A DNA stretch of 64,000 nucleotides from Prostheceraeus crozeri (lineage: Eukaryota > Platyhelminthes > Polycladida > Euryleptidae), in contig CAJQUW010014264.1 of assembly GCA_907163375.1 (NCBI GenBank), positions 30,037 to 94,036 of the forward strand, given 5' to 3'. Under the pieces are notes generated by a model. That model worked only from the letters and a program-made list of their open reading frames with translations, was not told the origin of the DNA and ran no database searches. Positions 24,777-36,099 of this stretch are shown here, piece after piece. The translations under genes and the position numbers were made by a program. Positions within the stretch are counted from its first letter, which is position 1, and every line of letters starts with the position of its first letter.

Positions 24777-26100
24777 GGTAGTAATCCCATCCCAGACGGA
24801 AGTCCAAAATGAGCAACGATGAGTCATCATGCTGACTCAGCCCCCCCCCTCTGGAAAGAAGGAAGGAGTTTGCCAAGGATGTGTTGGGAGGAATGGGTCC
24901 GAGAGGAAGAAACTGTTCCCTACCCCCCCCCTGGAAGGAAGGAAGGAGTTTTCCAGCAAGGGTAGGAATGTGGGAAGGATAGAGTGAGAAAAGGTGGGTT
25001 TTGGTGGTTTTGGGATGAGAAAGGTCGGAATTCGGCATGAAGGAGGTCTCGGATGGGAAAACAGAGGGCAGATTCGGAATCTACGTGAAATTTTGGGTGA
25101 GGAAGGAAGGAAGGAGGAGTTTTCCTGTGAGGCAAGGGTAGGAATCTCTGAAAACGGCAGAGTTAGAAAAAGGCGGGTTTTGGTCGTTTTGGGATGAGAA
25201 AGGCCGTTTTTCGAGCAGAAGGAGTGCTCGCATGAGAAAACGGAGGGCAGATTCGGAGTCTACGTGAAATTTTTAGTTAGGAAGGATGTGTCCAGCTCAA
25301 TCGGAGAGAAAAAATTTTGAGGACGTCCCCCCTCTGGAACGAGACTTCCAACTTTGGTTCTAGAGATCGTAGAAAGTCGTGCAATAGCTCGTTTGAAAGC
25401 TAAGAGTAAAACAAATTCAGTAGAAGAAATGGCTTGTGCATATCTGCCTTCCTTTAGATGTGAGACGCCATTGAAAATTTTGGAAATTGGCGAAAAAACC
25501 ACAGAGTTAGAATTTTTACGAAAATGGCTCTAGCGGGTGAACGAAGCCTTGGATGGGAAAACAAACGGAGACCAGATTTAGAATCAGCGTGCAATTCTGC
25601 ATCTAGAGGGTGAGTTTCAAGTGAATCGGAGAGAAAAAGTTGAAAATTTTCTTCACACGGGGTCTCCACACGAGATTTTTTCGTGAAAATGTTAAATTGT
25701 GGCCACCTTTAGTGATGAATAGCGGAGGATTGGAAGTAAATGAAGAGCTCCGGTTTCTTTTACGGGCAAGACCACACTTTGTTCTCTAGGATCCTATCTT
25801 TTCAGATATGTGGAAGGTTTCGTTTCCAAAGGAGAGCATGTTTAAAATCGAATGTTTGCGCATTTTCCAAGATTTTGGAAATTTTGAAAAAACCGAGAGT
25901 TTGAAAACGAGAGTTTTTTCAACTCGGCTTCTGGTCATCGTAGAGAGTCGAGGGATGGCTTAAATGAAAGGTGAGAGTGAGAAAACATGACTGTCATAAT
26001 TTGAATTCAATCGGAGCACCAGATCCGGAGATAGACGTGTTTAAAGTTTTTGGATGATGGACATTACGTCATCAGCTGATCGCCACAAACTCTATAAGTG
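24777..26100. repeat. Left terminal repeat region of the palindromic element
   Basis: After the terminal GTAGTAATCCC the region contains several poly-C tracts followed by CTCTGGAA or CTGGAA (near 24841, 24923 and 25326). It also contains irregular tandem units keyed by the word CAGATTCGGA with GAGAAAACGGAGG before it and CGTGAAATT after it (near 25069, 25248 and 25573). The same words recur at the left end of the third element (56752-57640), which makes these the terminal repeats of one Polinton lineage. Reading frames here are repeat translations, not genes. Confidence 0.75.
26060..26100 (+). promoter_or_regulatory. Candidate core promoter of the left arm
   Basis: A CRE-like word TTACGTCATC (26064-26073) is followed by TATAAG at 26093, at the inner edge of the terminal repeats and facing the genes of the left arm. 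The mirror copy in the right arm is where the LINE inserted, its 8-bp target duplication TTATATAG overlapping the TATA word. Inference from motifs and position only. Confidence 0.4.
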
Positions 26101-26530
26101 GAGTATCTACTTGTGGAAATCAGTTCTCCTCCCGACTGGGTTGAGGTAGGTGAACTCCGGAGCTCTGATGATATTGGCATCTCCAAAACCGGGGGGACTT
26201 AGAAAATTTCATCGCTGATATCAGCTGAGGCGTCAGACTTAAAGGTTAGCCAGGAGATGGCCTTCGTCTCCAGGCCATAAAAGACTCCAAAACTTTAAAG
26301 GCTTGTAACTTTGCTTCTACAAGTCCTTTTGACTTGATTCAAAAAATATTCGATCGCCATTGATCAGACTTATATTGACAGACTACTTATAAAATTTCAT
26401 AAGTAGTGCTAAAAAGTTGAAAAATTTAAATTCATTATTTTTGGAGGTTTTCTGGGCTTTCGACCCTGCTGAAGTCAATGAAAGCATGTATAAGTGTGTA
26501 CGAGCCAGTCTTACCATGATGCAAGCGGCT
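26100..26530. other. Leader region of left arm, no gene assigned
   Basis: Present in both arms with high identity. It contains a possible donor site (GAGGTAGGT near 26144) but no frame with a recognisable motif. It may be untranslated leader or intron of the downstream gene. Confidence 0.4.
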
Positions 26531-26532
26531 TT

Positions 26533-27125
26533 TCACTGAAAGCGAGCATGACACGGAGAGTTTTGCTGTAATATTCCACTGACAGGGTGTTCCTTCGGTA
26601 CGGCGGATGATGCCGTAGTGATAACTGTGGCAAGGGAGTTGTCATATTTTAGACCGAAACTTCTGGGGAACTCATGTTGGGCATTTGACACAGTTCTCAA
26701 CGTAGCACTTTGAACGCCAATCGGTTGAGTCTTAGCTATCTTGTCATGGGTGGCATCTAAACATCTCCATTGCAAAACGCTTGTAAATCACGGCTTGCTA
26801 TCAAGCTGATCAAAGCAACGACTTGCCAACCTCTTGTAAATAACTCCACCGGTTTTCATGTCTCGCTATCAAGTCATTGACGGTGCAAGTTACGGAGATT
26901 TTCGGTGTCATACTTCCTGTTGGTGGGCGTTCTTTCGAGACAGTGGTGAAGTCCGTAGCGATGAGTACTGCACGGGACGTTGGCAATTGTAATCCTTGTA
27001 AAACCTGTCTGCGTCATGTTTCCAAGTGGTTGCCTTTCGTCTCAACGTTGTACTCTGACCGCCGGGCGACATTTAGCTATCTGCCACAGGTTACCTCATT
27101 TTCCATTGCACTTGTCTCCCGATAG
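26533..27125. repeat. Tandem duplicated unit of about 340 bp, left arm
   Basis: Two related segments (about 26540-26790 and 26880-27115) align in the same orientation. Shared words include TGCAATGGAGATG/TGCAATGGAAAATG (complement strand), CAAGATAGCTAA-type blocks and the CGGAGA...GTGTC region. A minus-strand frame of 80 codons runs over the first unit, and the related minus-strand frame in the second unit aligns with it. On the plus strand 26877-27125 is also open (82 codons). Which strand was coding is not settled. No known domain. Confidence 0.5.
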
Positions 27126-27150
27126 TTGGTCATACATGCGAGAATGAACC

Positions 27151-28387
27151 ATGAGTTCTTTTAAGAACTGTCTCTATCACGGAGACGAAATGATGAATGG
27201 AATGAATTGGAAGGGGCATTCATGCGCCACACGCAAACACAAGCTCAGTTCTCTCTTCGCTAATGAACAAGCTCTTGTGAAACAGTCAAACAGTTTTACC
27301 GTGACACACGTTTGTGAAAGTTGTGAAAGACTCCTTTCTCGGGCATCGTCATCGCCCCACCTCCACCGCCTGCTCCGCTCCCTGCACCAGTCTCTGCTCC
27401 TCGTCACCACGTCCCTCCAACACCGAAGCCAAGGACCCTTCCACGCTCGGTTCGTGTCCTACTCCTGCCTCCTCCTCAGCCATCGGTGTTGCCGGAAACC
27501 AATTCATTAGATGGTAAGTAACCGTGATTGGGAAAAGTGGATAAGACTTCAAACTTGAAATTATGATCATGTTACTAATCTCTTTTCTCTTTTTCTCAAC
27601 AGATCTGGCGGCCTACCTCCTGGACGGTGACGTTCCCTCCCGCCCCATCATCATCCCAGCATCGCCACCACCACCTGCAGCAGCGGCCGAACTCCCTCTC
27701 CTCTCCGTTCAGTCGGTGGAGAGATTGCTGGAGGAGCAGGAGTTAGAGATAGTGGGAGAGGAGATTGAAGTCGAAGAGGAGAAGGACTTTCGATGCCAGC
27801 GGTGTGACAGGCTCTTCGCCTCAGCCTACAATTTGAGACGTCACACCGCTGGCAATGCCTGCAGAGGAAGAAAGCGCCGACCGATCCCTCAACGACCCAA
27901 GTGTGAAGGTTGTGGACGCACGTTCTACAACAGCACCAACTTACAACGTCACATCGAAGGCGGTTCCTGTGGCAGTGTGAGGCAACCACCGACAACAACA
28001 GGTAGGAAGCATCCTTCATCGCACGTCGGCTTTTCCTGTTCTTCGTGTCAGAAGACCTTTCCTACAGAGTTTGTTCTTTCTTTGCACACACTCTGTCATA
28101 CACATTCCACTGAACTTTACACTGACAACAACGTCACTGTAAGGCTGAGCAAGTTTTCCCTTGAGAGGCTCGTTCGCGACTATGAGTTAGAAAGCTCTGA
28201 ACCTGTACAAGATATTCATCCTTTCTTGAGGAATAATATAGGTTTAATTCATCAAATGTTGACGAGCAGAGATAGATTTTTGTTCAAAGGCATTTTCTAT
28301 CTCACTGCTTGCTTCAATAAGGTAGACAGTAGCACGGGAGAAGTAGAGTCGATATCTGACATGCGACCTATCTCGTCAGCAACTTAA
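27151..28387 (+). pseudogene. Zinc-finger protein gene of the Polinton-like element, left arm
   Basis: The first exon region starts MSSFKNCLYHGDEMM and has Cys/His pairs (HVCESCERLL), followed by a proline-rich stretch. An intron with GTAAGT donor (27514), TACTAAT-like branch point and polypyrimidine-CAG acceptor (27602) leads into an acidic linker. Three zinc-finger-like motifs follow: CQRCDRLF...H...C, CEGCGRTF...H...C and CSSCQKTF...H...H. Next comes a region resembling what precedes PolB in Polintons. A nucleic-acid-binding or polymerase-associated role is likely but unproven. This copy is broken; a near-identical copy lies inverted at 32150-33512. Confidence 0.65.
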
Positions 28388-28439
28388 ATAAATTTAATGA
28401 AAGAGACAGCGGTCTGGTTTTTGATGGGATAGATAGAGA

Positions 28440-30830
28440 AAGTAGACATTAAAATCAATCTTTTAGAAAATTTGCAAGGGAGTGGTTGTTTCACCCTCCC
28501 CAAAGCACTGGCTAGCAAAAAGGCTGTCATCAATGTAGAGTGTCAGTCCCAGTGTTTCAAGTATGCCGTCCTCTCCATTCTTCACTATAATGATATAGGT
28601 ATACATCGTCAAAGAGTGACCAAGTATTGTGAGTGGAAGGATGAGCTTAAGTTTGGCGGGTTAGATGTCAACACATTAGATTTTAAAGGCATCGCCCAAT
28701 TTGAAACACTCAATAAAATTAAGATCGTCGTCCATCTCTGGGAAAAAGGTCTGAAGGGCGTTAGGTATACCAACCGCCAAAGTAACTTCGACCGGGTTGT
28801 CAATCTTCTCCTAGTCTATGGCGACAACCACCCAGAATGGCATTATTATGGCATTCCTAAAATTTCAAAGTTATACCATCATCAAGCAACCTATAGGGAT
28901 AATTTTTATTACTGTGATCGCTGCACACGACGTTTCACATCTAAACCATTTTTTGAACAGCATTACGAGTGGTGCTCTCGGGGTAAACTTCAAATGGAAG
29001 TCATGCCCAAAGATAAATTTTATAGGTATGAGGAAAACGGCAATGACCTCAGTCCCATATGTACCATCTATGCGGACATTGAATGTTACATTGAACAAGA
29101 AGACCTAAGTCATGAGCGAGCAACCATTGCCCGTTATGAGGTTTGGCATCCATATTATAGGAACTAGAATAAAATGCATGTGTGGCAAGGCGAGGAGTGC
29201 GTTGAAAACTTCCTCAACTTTTTAGATAGGAAAGTCCGTTTTCATCAAGGGTATGAAACGGAGCTGACTAGGAAACCCATGTGCTTCACAGAAGCCGATA
29301 AACTCAAATTTGATAGGACCACGGAATGTCCCCGCTGCTGTTCATCCTTTGATGATCAGTAACATAAGAAAGTGAGGGACCATTGCCATCTCAGTGGTAA
29401 ATTTAGGTCTGCCTTTTTCAGTAAATGTAACATGAAACTTAGGCTAAAACGGCGAACGCTCCCCGTCTGCTTCCATAGCTTTAAATGTTATGATGCTCAC
29501 ATCATCATTCGCCATGGATTCGGCAAAATGAAATCCTGGTCACCCAAAGTGATTGCTCAAAGTAAGGAAAAATTTATGTGCATCACTGCCAAAGTACAAG
29601 TCGATAAGACGAAGGAGGGGAAGCCTGTCTTCTATGACATGAAGTTTCTAGATAGTTTTCAATTTATGTCTTCTTCTTTAGCCGCGTTGGCTAATAATTT
29701 AGAAACACTTCCCCTCACTCAACATTTAAAGAAAGACTATCCCAACATAAGTGACAGTCTCATGCGACGGAAAGGGGTGTTACCTTATAGTTATTTTAGT
29801 TAAATGAACACATTGAAGGAAACATCCCTTCCGTCCATCGATAAATTTAAAAATGATTTGACAGGTGGGGACTGTTCGCTGGATGACCATAGGCATGCAG
29901 AGCAAGCATGGTTAGAATTTAGGGGTCGCACTTTTGGTGACTACATGCTTGCCTACTTAAAATTAGACGTCTATCTGTTGGCTGACGTGTTTGAGACTTT
30001 TAGGAAAGTCACATTAGAACAGGACGCCTTGGATCCCGTCCATTTTGTTAGTCTACCGGGTCTGTCCTATCAGTCAGCCTTCAAGATGACGAAAGAGAAT
30101 ACATTTACTGCAAGATGCAGAAATGTACACGTTATTTGAACGTGGTATTAGGGGAGGCTTAACATTTGTTAACAAACATGTTGTCAACAGCACCCAAGAC
30201 ATAGGATCGACCACGCATTTAATGTACATAGACCAAAATAATTTATATGGGAGTGCATTATCCAAGCCTTTGCCACAGTCTGACTTCAAATGGGTAGAGC
30301 CCCATGACATTGAACTCTTCTCCAATCCTGCACACATCATGACGCTGGGAGATGAGGCCGACATAGGTTATTTATTTGAAGTCGACCTCATCTATCCGGA
30401 ATGTATTAATAATAGAGCAGTTGATTTTCCTCTCGCACCCGAATCTGGCATAGTCAGTCCAGATATGTTCTCTCCCTTTATGGAAGAACACAATAAGCAA
30501 TATGAGGCGGAAATTGACTTAAAATATAAACCCACTAGGAAGTTGTTGCTCACCCAATTGAACAAGCAGCATTATATCGTGCACTATTCCATCCTCAAAT
30601 TCTATCTAGGTATGAGGATGGAACTTGACAAAGTCCATCGCGCTATCCAGTTTAGGCAGAAGCCCTTTCTAAAACCGTATGTAGAATTTAATAGTAAGAA
30701 ACGGGCTGAATCCAAGAATCCTTTCGAAAAGGACTTCTTTAAATTTAAGAATAATGCCCTCTTTGGTAAAACCATGGAGGATGTAGGAAAGCGCATGGAC
30801 TATCGCATCGTGACTATATGGAAACACCCC
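28440..30830 (+). pseudogene. polB: Protein-primed DNA polymerase B, partial (left arm and loop)
   Basis: The amino part has the Polinton-type opening FTLPKALASKKAVINVE with a Cys-rich finger (CDRCTRRF...H...C). Exonuclease motif I (TIYADIECY) and the HCH-x2-GKFRSAF-type Cys/His block follow. The loop region supplies DNA polymerase motif A (MYIDQNNLYGSAL) and motif B (FFKFKNNALFGKTMED). The catalytic YxDTDS motif C and the carboxy-terminal region are absent because the sequence passes into the inverted arm. This is the DNA_pol_B_2 type used by Polintons and adintoviruses for protein-primed replication. Incomplete, with a few internal breaks. Confidence 0.8.
29792..30811. other. Loop of the palindrome
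   Basis: This segment is single-copy: it lies between the point where the left arm stops matching (after TTATAG near 29790) and the start of the inverted copy (near 30812). It encodes the middle of the polymerase, including motifs A and B. So the two arms were copied to different depths from the same end of the parental element. Confidence 0.75.
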
Positions 30831-32149
30831 TTTCCGTCGCATGAGACTGTCACTTATGTTGGGATAGTCTTTCTTTAAATGTTGAGTGAGGGGAAGTGTT
30901 TCTAAATTATTAGCCAACGCGGCTAAGGAAGAAGACATAAATTGAAAACTATCTAGAAACTTCATGTCATAGAAGACAGGCTTCCCCTCCTTCGTCTTAT
31001 CGACTTGTACTTTGGCAGTGATGCACATAAATTTTTCCTTACTTTGAGCAATCACTTTGGGTGACCAGGATTTCATTTTGCCGAATCCATGGCGAATGAT
31101 GATGTGAGCATCATAACATTTAAAGCTATGGAAGAAGACGGGGAGCGTTCGCCGTTTGAGCCTAAGTTTCATGTTACATTTACTGAAAAAGGCAGACCTA
31201 AATTTACCACTGAGATGGCAATGGTCCCTCACTTTCTTATGTTGCTGATCATCAAAGGATGAACAGCAGCGGGACATTCCGTGGTCCTATCAAATTTGAG
31301 TTTATCGGCTTCTGTGAAGCACATGGGTTTCCTAGTAGCTCCGTTTCATACCCTTGATGAAAACGGACTTTCCTATCTAAAAAGTTGAGGAAGTTTTCAA
31401 CGCACTCCTCGCCTTGCCACACATGCATTTTATTCTAGTTCCTATAATATGGATGCCAAACCTCATAACAGGCAATGGTTTCTCGCTCATGACTTAGGTC
31501 TTCTTGTTCAATGTAACATTCAATGTCCGCATAGATGGTACATATGGGACTGAGCTCATTGCCGTTTTCCTCATACCTATAAAATTTATCTTTGGGCATG
31601 ACTTCCATTTGAAGTTTACCCCGAGAGCACCACTCGTAATGCTGTTCAAAAAATGGTTTAGATGTGAAACGTCGTGTGCAGCGTTCACAGTAATAAAAAT
31701 TATCCCTATAGGTTGCTTGATGATGGTATAACTTTGAAATTTTAGGAATGCCATAATAATGCCATTCTGGGTGGCTGTCGTCATAGACTAGGAGAAGATT
31801 GACAACCCGGTCGAAGTTACTCTGGCGGTTGGTATACCTAACACCCTTCAGACCTTTTTCCCAGAGATGGACGACGATCTTAATTTTATTGAGTGTTTCA
31901 AATTGGGCGATGCCTTTAAAATCTAATGTGTTGACATCTAACCCGCCAAACTTAAGCTCATCCTTCCACTCACAATACTTGGTCACTCTTTGACGATGTA
32001 TACCTATATCATTATAGTGAAGAATGGAGAGGACGGCATACTTGAAACACTGGGACTGACACTCTACATTGATGACAGCCTTTTTGCTAGCCAGTGCTTT
32101 GGGGAGGGTGAAACAACCACTCCCTTGCAAATTTTCTAAAAGATTGATT
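30812..32149 (-). pseudogene. polB: Protein-primed DNA polymerase B, partial (right arm)
   Basis: Minus-strand mirror of 28440-29791. It starts MQGSGCFTLPKALASKKA and includes the Cys finger, exonuclease motif I (TIYADIECY) and the HCH-type block, and ends before polymerase motif A. Compared with the left arm only a handful of residues differ over the first 231 codons. It is truncated by the palindrome junction and cannot encode a polymerase. Confidence 0.8.
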
Positions 32150-33512
32150 TTAATGTCTACTTTCTCTATCTATCCCATCAAAAACCAGACCGCTGTCTCT
32201 TTCATTAAATTTATTTAAGTTGCTGACGAGATAGGTCGCATGTCTCTCTATCCACTCGTCTACATCACCTATCAGATCAGCAGCACAGGAGGCTATCCTA
32301 ATGGTCACAGTGGACTCTACTTCTCCCGTGCTACTGTCTACCTTATTGAAGCAAGCAGTGAGATAGAACATTCCTTTGAGCAAAAATCTATCTCTGCTCG
32401 TCAACATTTGATGAATTAAACCTATATTATTCATCAAGAAAGGATGAATATCTTGTACAGGTTCAGAGCTTTCTAACTCATAGTCGCGAACGAGCCTCTC
32501 AAGGGAAAACTTGCTCAGCCTTACAGTGACGTTGTTGTCAGTGTAAAGTTCAGTGGAATGTGTATGACAGAGTGTGTGCAAAGAAAGAACAAACTCTGTA
32601 GGAAAGGTCTTCTGACACGAAGAACAGGAAAAGCCGACGTGCGATGAAGGATGCTTCCTACCTGTTGTTGTCGGTGGTTGCCTCACACTGCCACAGGAAC
32701 CGCCTTCGATGTGACGTTGTAAGTTGGTGCTGTTGTAGAACGTGCGTCCACAACCTTCACACTTGGGTCGTTGAGGGATCGGTCGGCGCTTTCTTCCTCT
32801 GCAGGCATTGCCAGCGGTGTGACGTCTCAAATTGTAGGCTGAGGCGAAGAGCCTGTCACACCGCTGGCATCGAAAGTCCTTCTCCTCTTCGACTTCAATC
32901 TCCTCTCCCACTATCTCTAACTCCTGCTCCTCCAGCAATCTCTCCACCGACTGAACGGAGAGGAGAGGGAGTTCGGCCGCTGCTGCAGGTGGTGGTGGCG
33001 ATGCTGGGATGATGATGGGGCGGGAGGGAACGTCACCGTCCAGGAGGTAGGCCGCCAGATCTGTTGAGAAAAAGAGAAAAGAGATTAGTAACATGATCAT
33101 AATTTCAAGTTTGAAGTCTTATCCACTTTTCCCAATCACGGTTACTTACCATCTAATGAATTGGTTTCCGGCAACACCGATGGCTGAGGAGGAGGCAGGA
33201 GTAGGACACGAGCCGAGCGTGGAAGGGTCCTTGGCTTCGGTGTTGGAGGGACGTGGTGACGAGGAGCAGAGACTGGTGCAGGGAGCGGAGCAGGCGGTGG
33301 AGGTGGGGCGATGACGATGCCCGAGAAAGGAGTCTTTCACAACTTTCACAAACGTGTGTCACGGTAAAACTGTTTGACTGTTTCACAAGAGCTTGTTCAT
33401 TAGCGAAGAGAGAACTGAGCTTGTGTTTGCGTGTGGCGCATGAATGCCCCTTCCAATTCATTCCATTCATCATTTCGTCTCCGTGATAGAGACAGTTCTT
33501 AAAAGAACTCAT
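32150..33512 (-). pseudogene. Zinc-finger protein gene, right arm copy
   Basis: Minus-strand mirror of the left-arm gene with the same intron (donor at about 33149, acceptor at about 33061 on the minus strand) and the same three zinc-finger-like motifs. At its carboxy end this copy has a block ending LNKFNERDSGLVFDGIDRES. This resembles the segment that precedes PolB in Polintons and the carboxy end of the separate frame at 59387-59797. It is part of a broken element. Confidence 0.65.
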
Positions 33513-33537
33513 GGTTCATTCTCGCATGTATGACCAA

Positions 33538-34130
33538 CTATCGGGAGACAAGTGCAATGGAAAATGAGGTAACCTGTGGCAGATAGCTAAATGTCGCCCG
33601 GCGGTCAGAGTACAACGTTGAGACGAAAGGCAACCACTTGGAAACATGACGCAGACAGGTTTTACAAGGATTACAATTGCCAACGTCCCGTGCAGTACTC
33701 ATCGCTACGGACTTCACCACTGTCTCGAAAGAACGCCCACCAACAGGAAGTATGACACCGAAAATCTCCGTAACTTGCACCGTCAATGACTTGATAGCGA
33801 GACATGAAAACCGGTGGAGTTATTTACAAGAGGTTGGCAAGTCGTTGCTTTGATCAGCTTGATAGCAAGCCGTGATTTACAAGCGTTTTGCAATGGAGAT
33901 GTTTAGATGCCACCCATGACAAGATAGCTAAGACTCAACCGATTGGCGTTCAAAGTGCTACGTTGAGAACTGTGTCAAATGCCCAACATGAGTTCCCCAG
34001 AAGTTTCGGTCTAAAATATGACAACTCCCTTGCCACAGTTATCACTACGGCATCATCCGCCGTACCGAAGGAACACCCTGTCAGTGGAATATTACAGCAA
34101 AACTCTCCGTGTCATGCTCGCTTTCAGTGA
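33538..34130. repeat. Tandem duplicated unit, right arm copy
   Basis: Inverted, nearly identical copy of 26533-27125 with the same two related units and the same open frames (82 codons on minus, 80 codons on plus). Confidence 0.5.
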
Positions 34131-34565
34131 AAAGCCGCTTGCATCATGGTAAGACTGGCTCGTACACACTTATACATGCTTTCATTGACTTCAGCAGGGT
34201 GGAAAGCCCAGAAAACCTCCAAAAATAATGAATTTAAATTTTTCAACTTTTTAGCACTACTTATGAAATTTTATAAGTAGTCTGTCAATATAAGTCTGAT
34301 CAATGGCGATCGAATATTTTTTGAATCAAGTCAAAAGGACTTGTAGAAGCAAAGTTACAAGCCTTTAAAGTTTTGGAGTCTTTTATGGCCTGGAGACGAA
34401 GGCCATCTCCTGGCTAACCTTTAAGTCTGACGCCTCAGCTGATATCACCGATGAAATTTTCTAAGTCTCCCCGGTTTTGGAGATGCCAATATCATCAGAG
34501 CTCCGGAGTTCACCTACCTTAACCCAGTCGGGAGGAGAACTGATTTCCACAAGTAGATACTCCAC

Positions 34566-34573
34566 TTATATAG
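34566..34573. repeat. Target site duplication of the LINE, left copy
   Basis: TTATATAG here is repeated at 52359-52366, directly after the LINE tail. Removing the LINE restores continuity of the palindrome arm (compare the left arm near 26085-26100). Confidence 0.85.
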
Positions 34574-36099
34574 AAGAAACTAATAAATTCTCGCTGGGAG
34601 GCTTTCAGATGCAAAAACTGGCCATTGTATCATCACTTTAAGGAAAAGGTTAAAACCGTGATTGTGAAGGCTAAACGCACATGAGCACTGAAAAACTCCT
34701 CAAGTCCCAAGGATTGTTGGTCTGTAGTCAATGAGATCCGCGGCAAAACGAGAATTTCAATTATTGACTCTTTGATAAGCCTAGTTGGTGGAGTTTATCG
34801 ATTCCTTGATTCCATTACAGAGGAGTTTGTTGGCAACTTTAATCCAGAGGACGATAGCCTTCAGACTCATACCTCGTCGCCATCCCAATGGAACATGAAT
34901 TTTACAGATGTCGATGTGTACAGAGAGTTAATGGCCCTGAACGCCTCGAAAGCTGTCGGTCCTGATGATGTCCCTCCTCGTATTTTGAAACTTGGTGCCC
35001 CTTGGCTCTGTGCTCCCCTGGCATTTCTGTTCAACCAGTCAATCCGCAAGGAGCTATTTCCAAGGAAATTCAAAATGGCGAATGTATGTCCACTACCAAA
35101 GACGTCACAGCCAAAGATTTCAGAATTCCGACCCATTTCAATTTTAGCGCACTTATCCAAAGTATTTGAGAGACTAGTTCTATCTCGTGTAAAGGATTGT
35201 TTGATAAATTGCTATGGAAATCAGCAATACGCGTTTAGACCGAACGGGTCTACAACAAGTGCGCTAGTCAAAATCGCTGATTTGGTGTCTATGTACATGG
35301 ATGGCTCTGACGTTGCAGGCGTGTGTGTAACCTGTATTGATCTGAGAAAAGCCTTTGATCAGCTGCCTCATAATCGTATGATAAATTATTTCCTCGACTC
35401 AAACATGGAACCTGGCTTTGTTTCCTGGCTATCATCTTACCTGAGTGACCGTCAAAATTGCGTAACAGTGAATGGTTGCTTTGGACCAAGCTTCAACTCC
35501 ATTTCTGGAATACCCCAAGGATCAGTTTTAGGTCCGTATCTGTTCGGAGCCTTTATCGGTATTGCATTGAAGCAATTGAGGGGTGTAGACATCGTGATGT
35601 ATGCCAATGACGTTACAGTTATTGATGGCGTTCACTCAGTTGGCAGCGTCGACTCCTCGGTTCCTCATGTTCTTCAGTGTGTGGCAAAAACAGGTTTGAA
35701 AGTCAATTCGATTAAGTCGAGCCAGATGGTATTGAGGAAGCATGCAATCTGTCTCCCACCAATGGCACATGTCCATGATTTGCAGTTGGTGGCTTCCGTT
35801 CGTGTACTGGGTTTCATCTTCAATGATACTTTATCCTGGGATGAACAAGTATCTGGTATTTTGAAAAAGTCCTCTCAGCGTATGCATGTTATTCGCGTCT
35901 TGAAGAAAATAATGCCGGTGGATAAAGTTATTGAAATCTATCATGCTTTGATTACATCACTGTTCATGTACGCGTCCCCTGTGTATGGAAGGTTATCGGA
36001 GAAAAATATGTCGAAATTAGAGAAATTTCAGAGGAAGCGCACCGCACAATATGTAGCTCAAATTGTGAATGCATTGGTTTCCCCCAACTGAGAAGCAAA
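34574..36099 (+). mobile_element. LINE (Jockey/CR1 group), 5'-truncated, upstream part
   Basis: Together with 52000-52358 this forms one non-LTR retrotransposon, later split by the Polinton at 36100. The insert begins inside the linker between endonuclease and reverse transcriptase; the endonuclease domain and 5' region are missing, as is usual for incomplete target-primed reverse transcription. Bases 36094-36099 (AGCAAA) are the target sequence duplicated by the Polinton. Confidence 0.88.
34685..36091 (+). pseudogene. LINE reverse transcriptase, partial
   Basis: The frame is open from 34685 and contains the linker block CWSVVNEIRGKT, FRPISILAHLSKVFERLV, CIDLRKAFDQLPHNRMINYF, ISGIPQGSVLGPYLFGAFIG and the catalytic-site block. 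The catalytic site reads YANDVTV instead of the canonical YADD, so the first Asp of the pair is Asn. VLGFIFNDTLSWDEQV and the thumb region follow. Near 36050 the frame shifts by one base, after which another frame reads CECIGFPQLRSK up to the Polinton. The gene then continues at 52006. The copy is not functional; the family is of the Jockey/CR1 group. Confidence 0.85.

Noticed and set aside
24748-25669. Open frames over the left terminal repeats (for example 24994-25197 and 25260-25502)
   Set aside because: They are translations of tandem repeat units and recur only because the units recur.
24777-34566. Sequencing or assembly fold-back artefact as the cause of the palindrome
   Set aside because: The arms differ by substitutions and indels, the loop is single-copy, and only the right arm carries a 17.8-kb nested insertion with proper target duplications. 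A read-level artefact would give identical arms. Long-read confirmation is still desirable.
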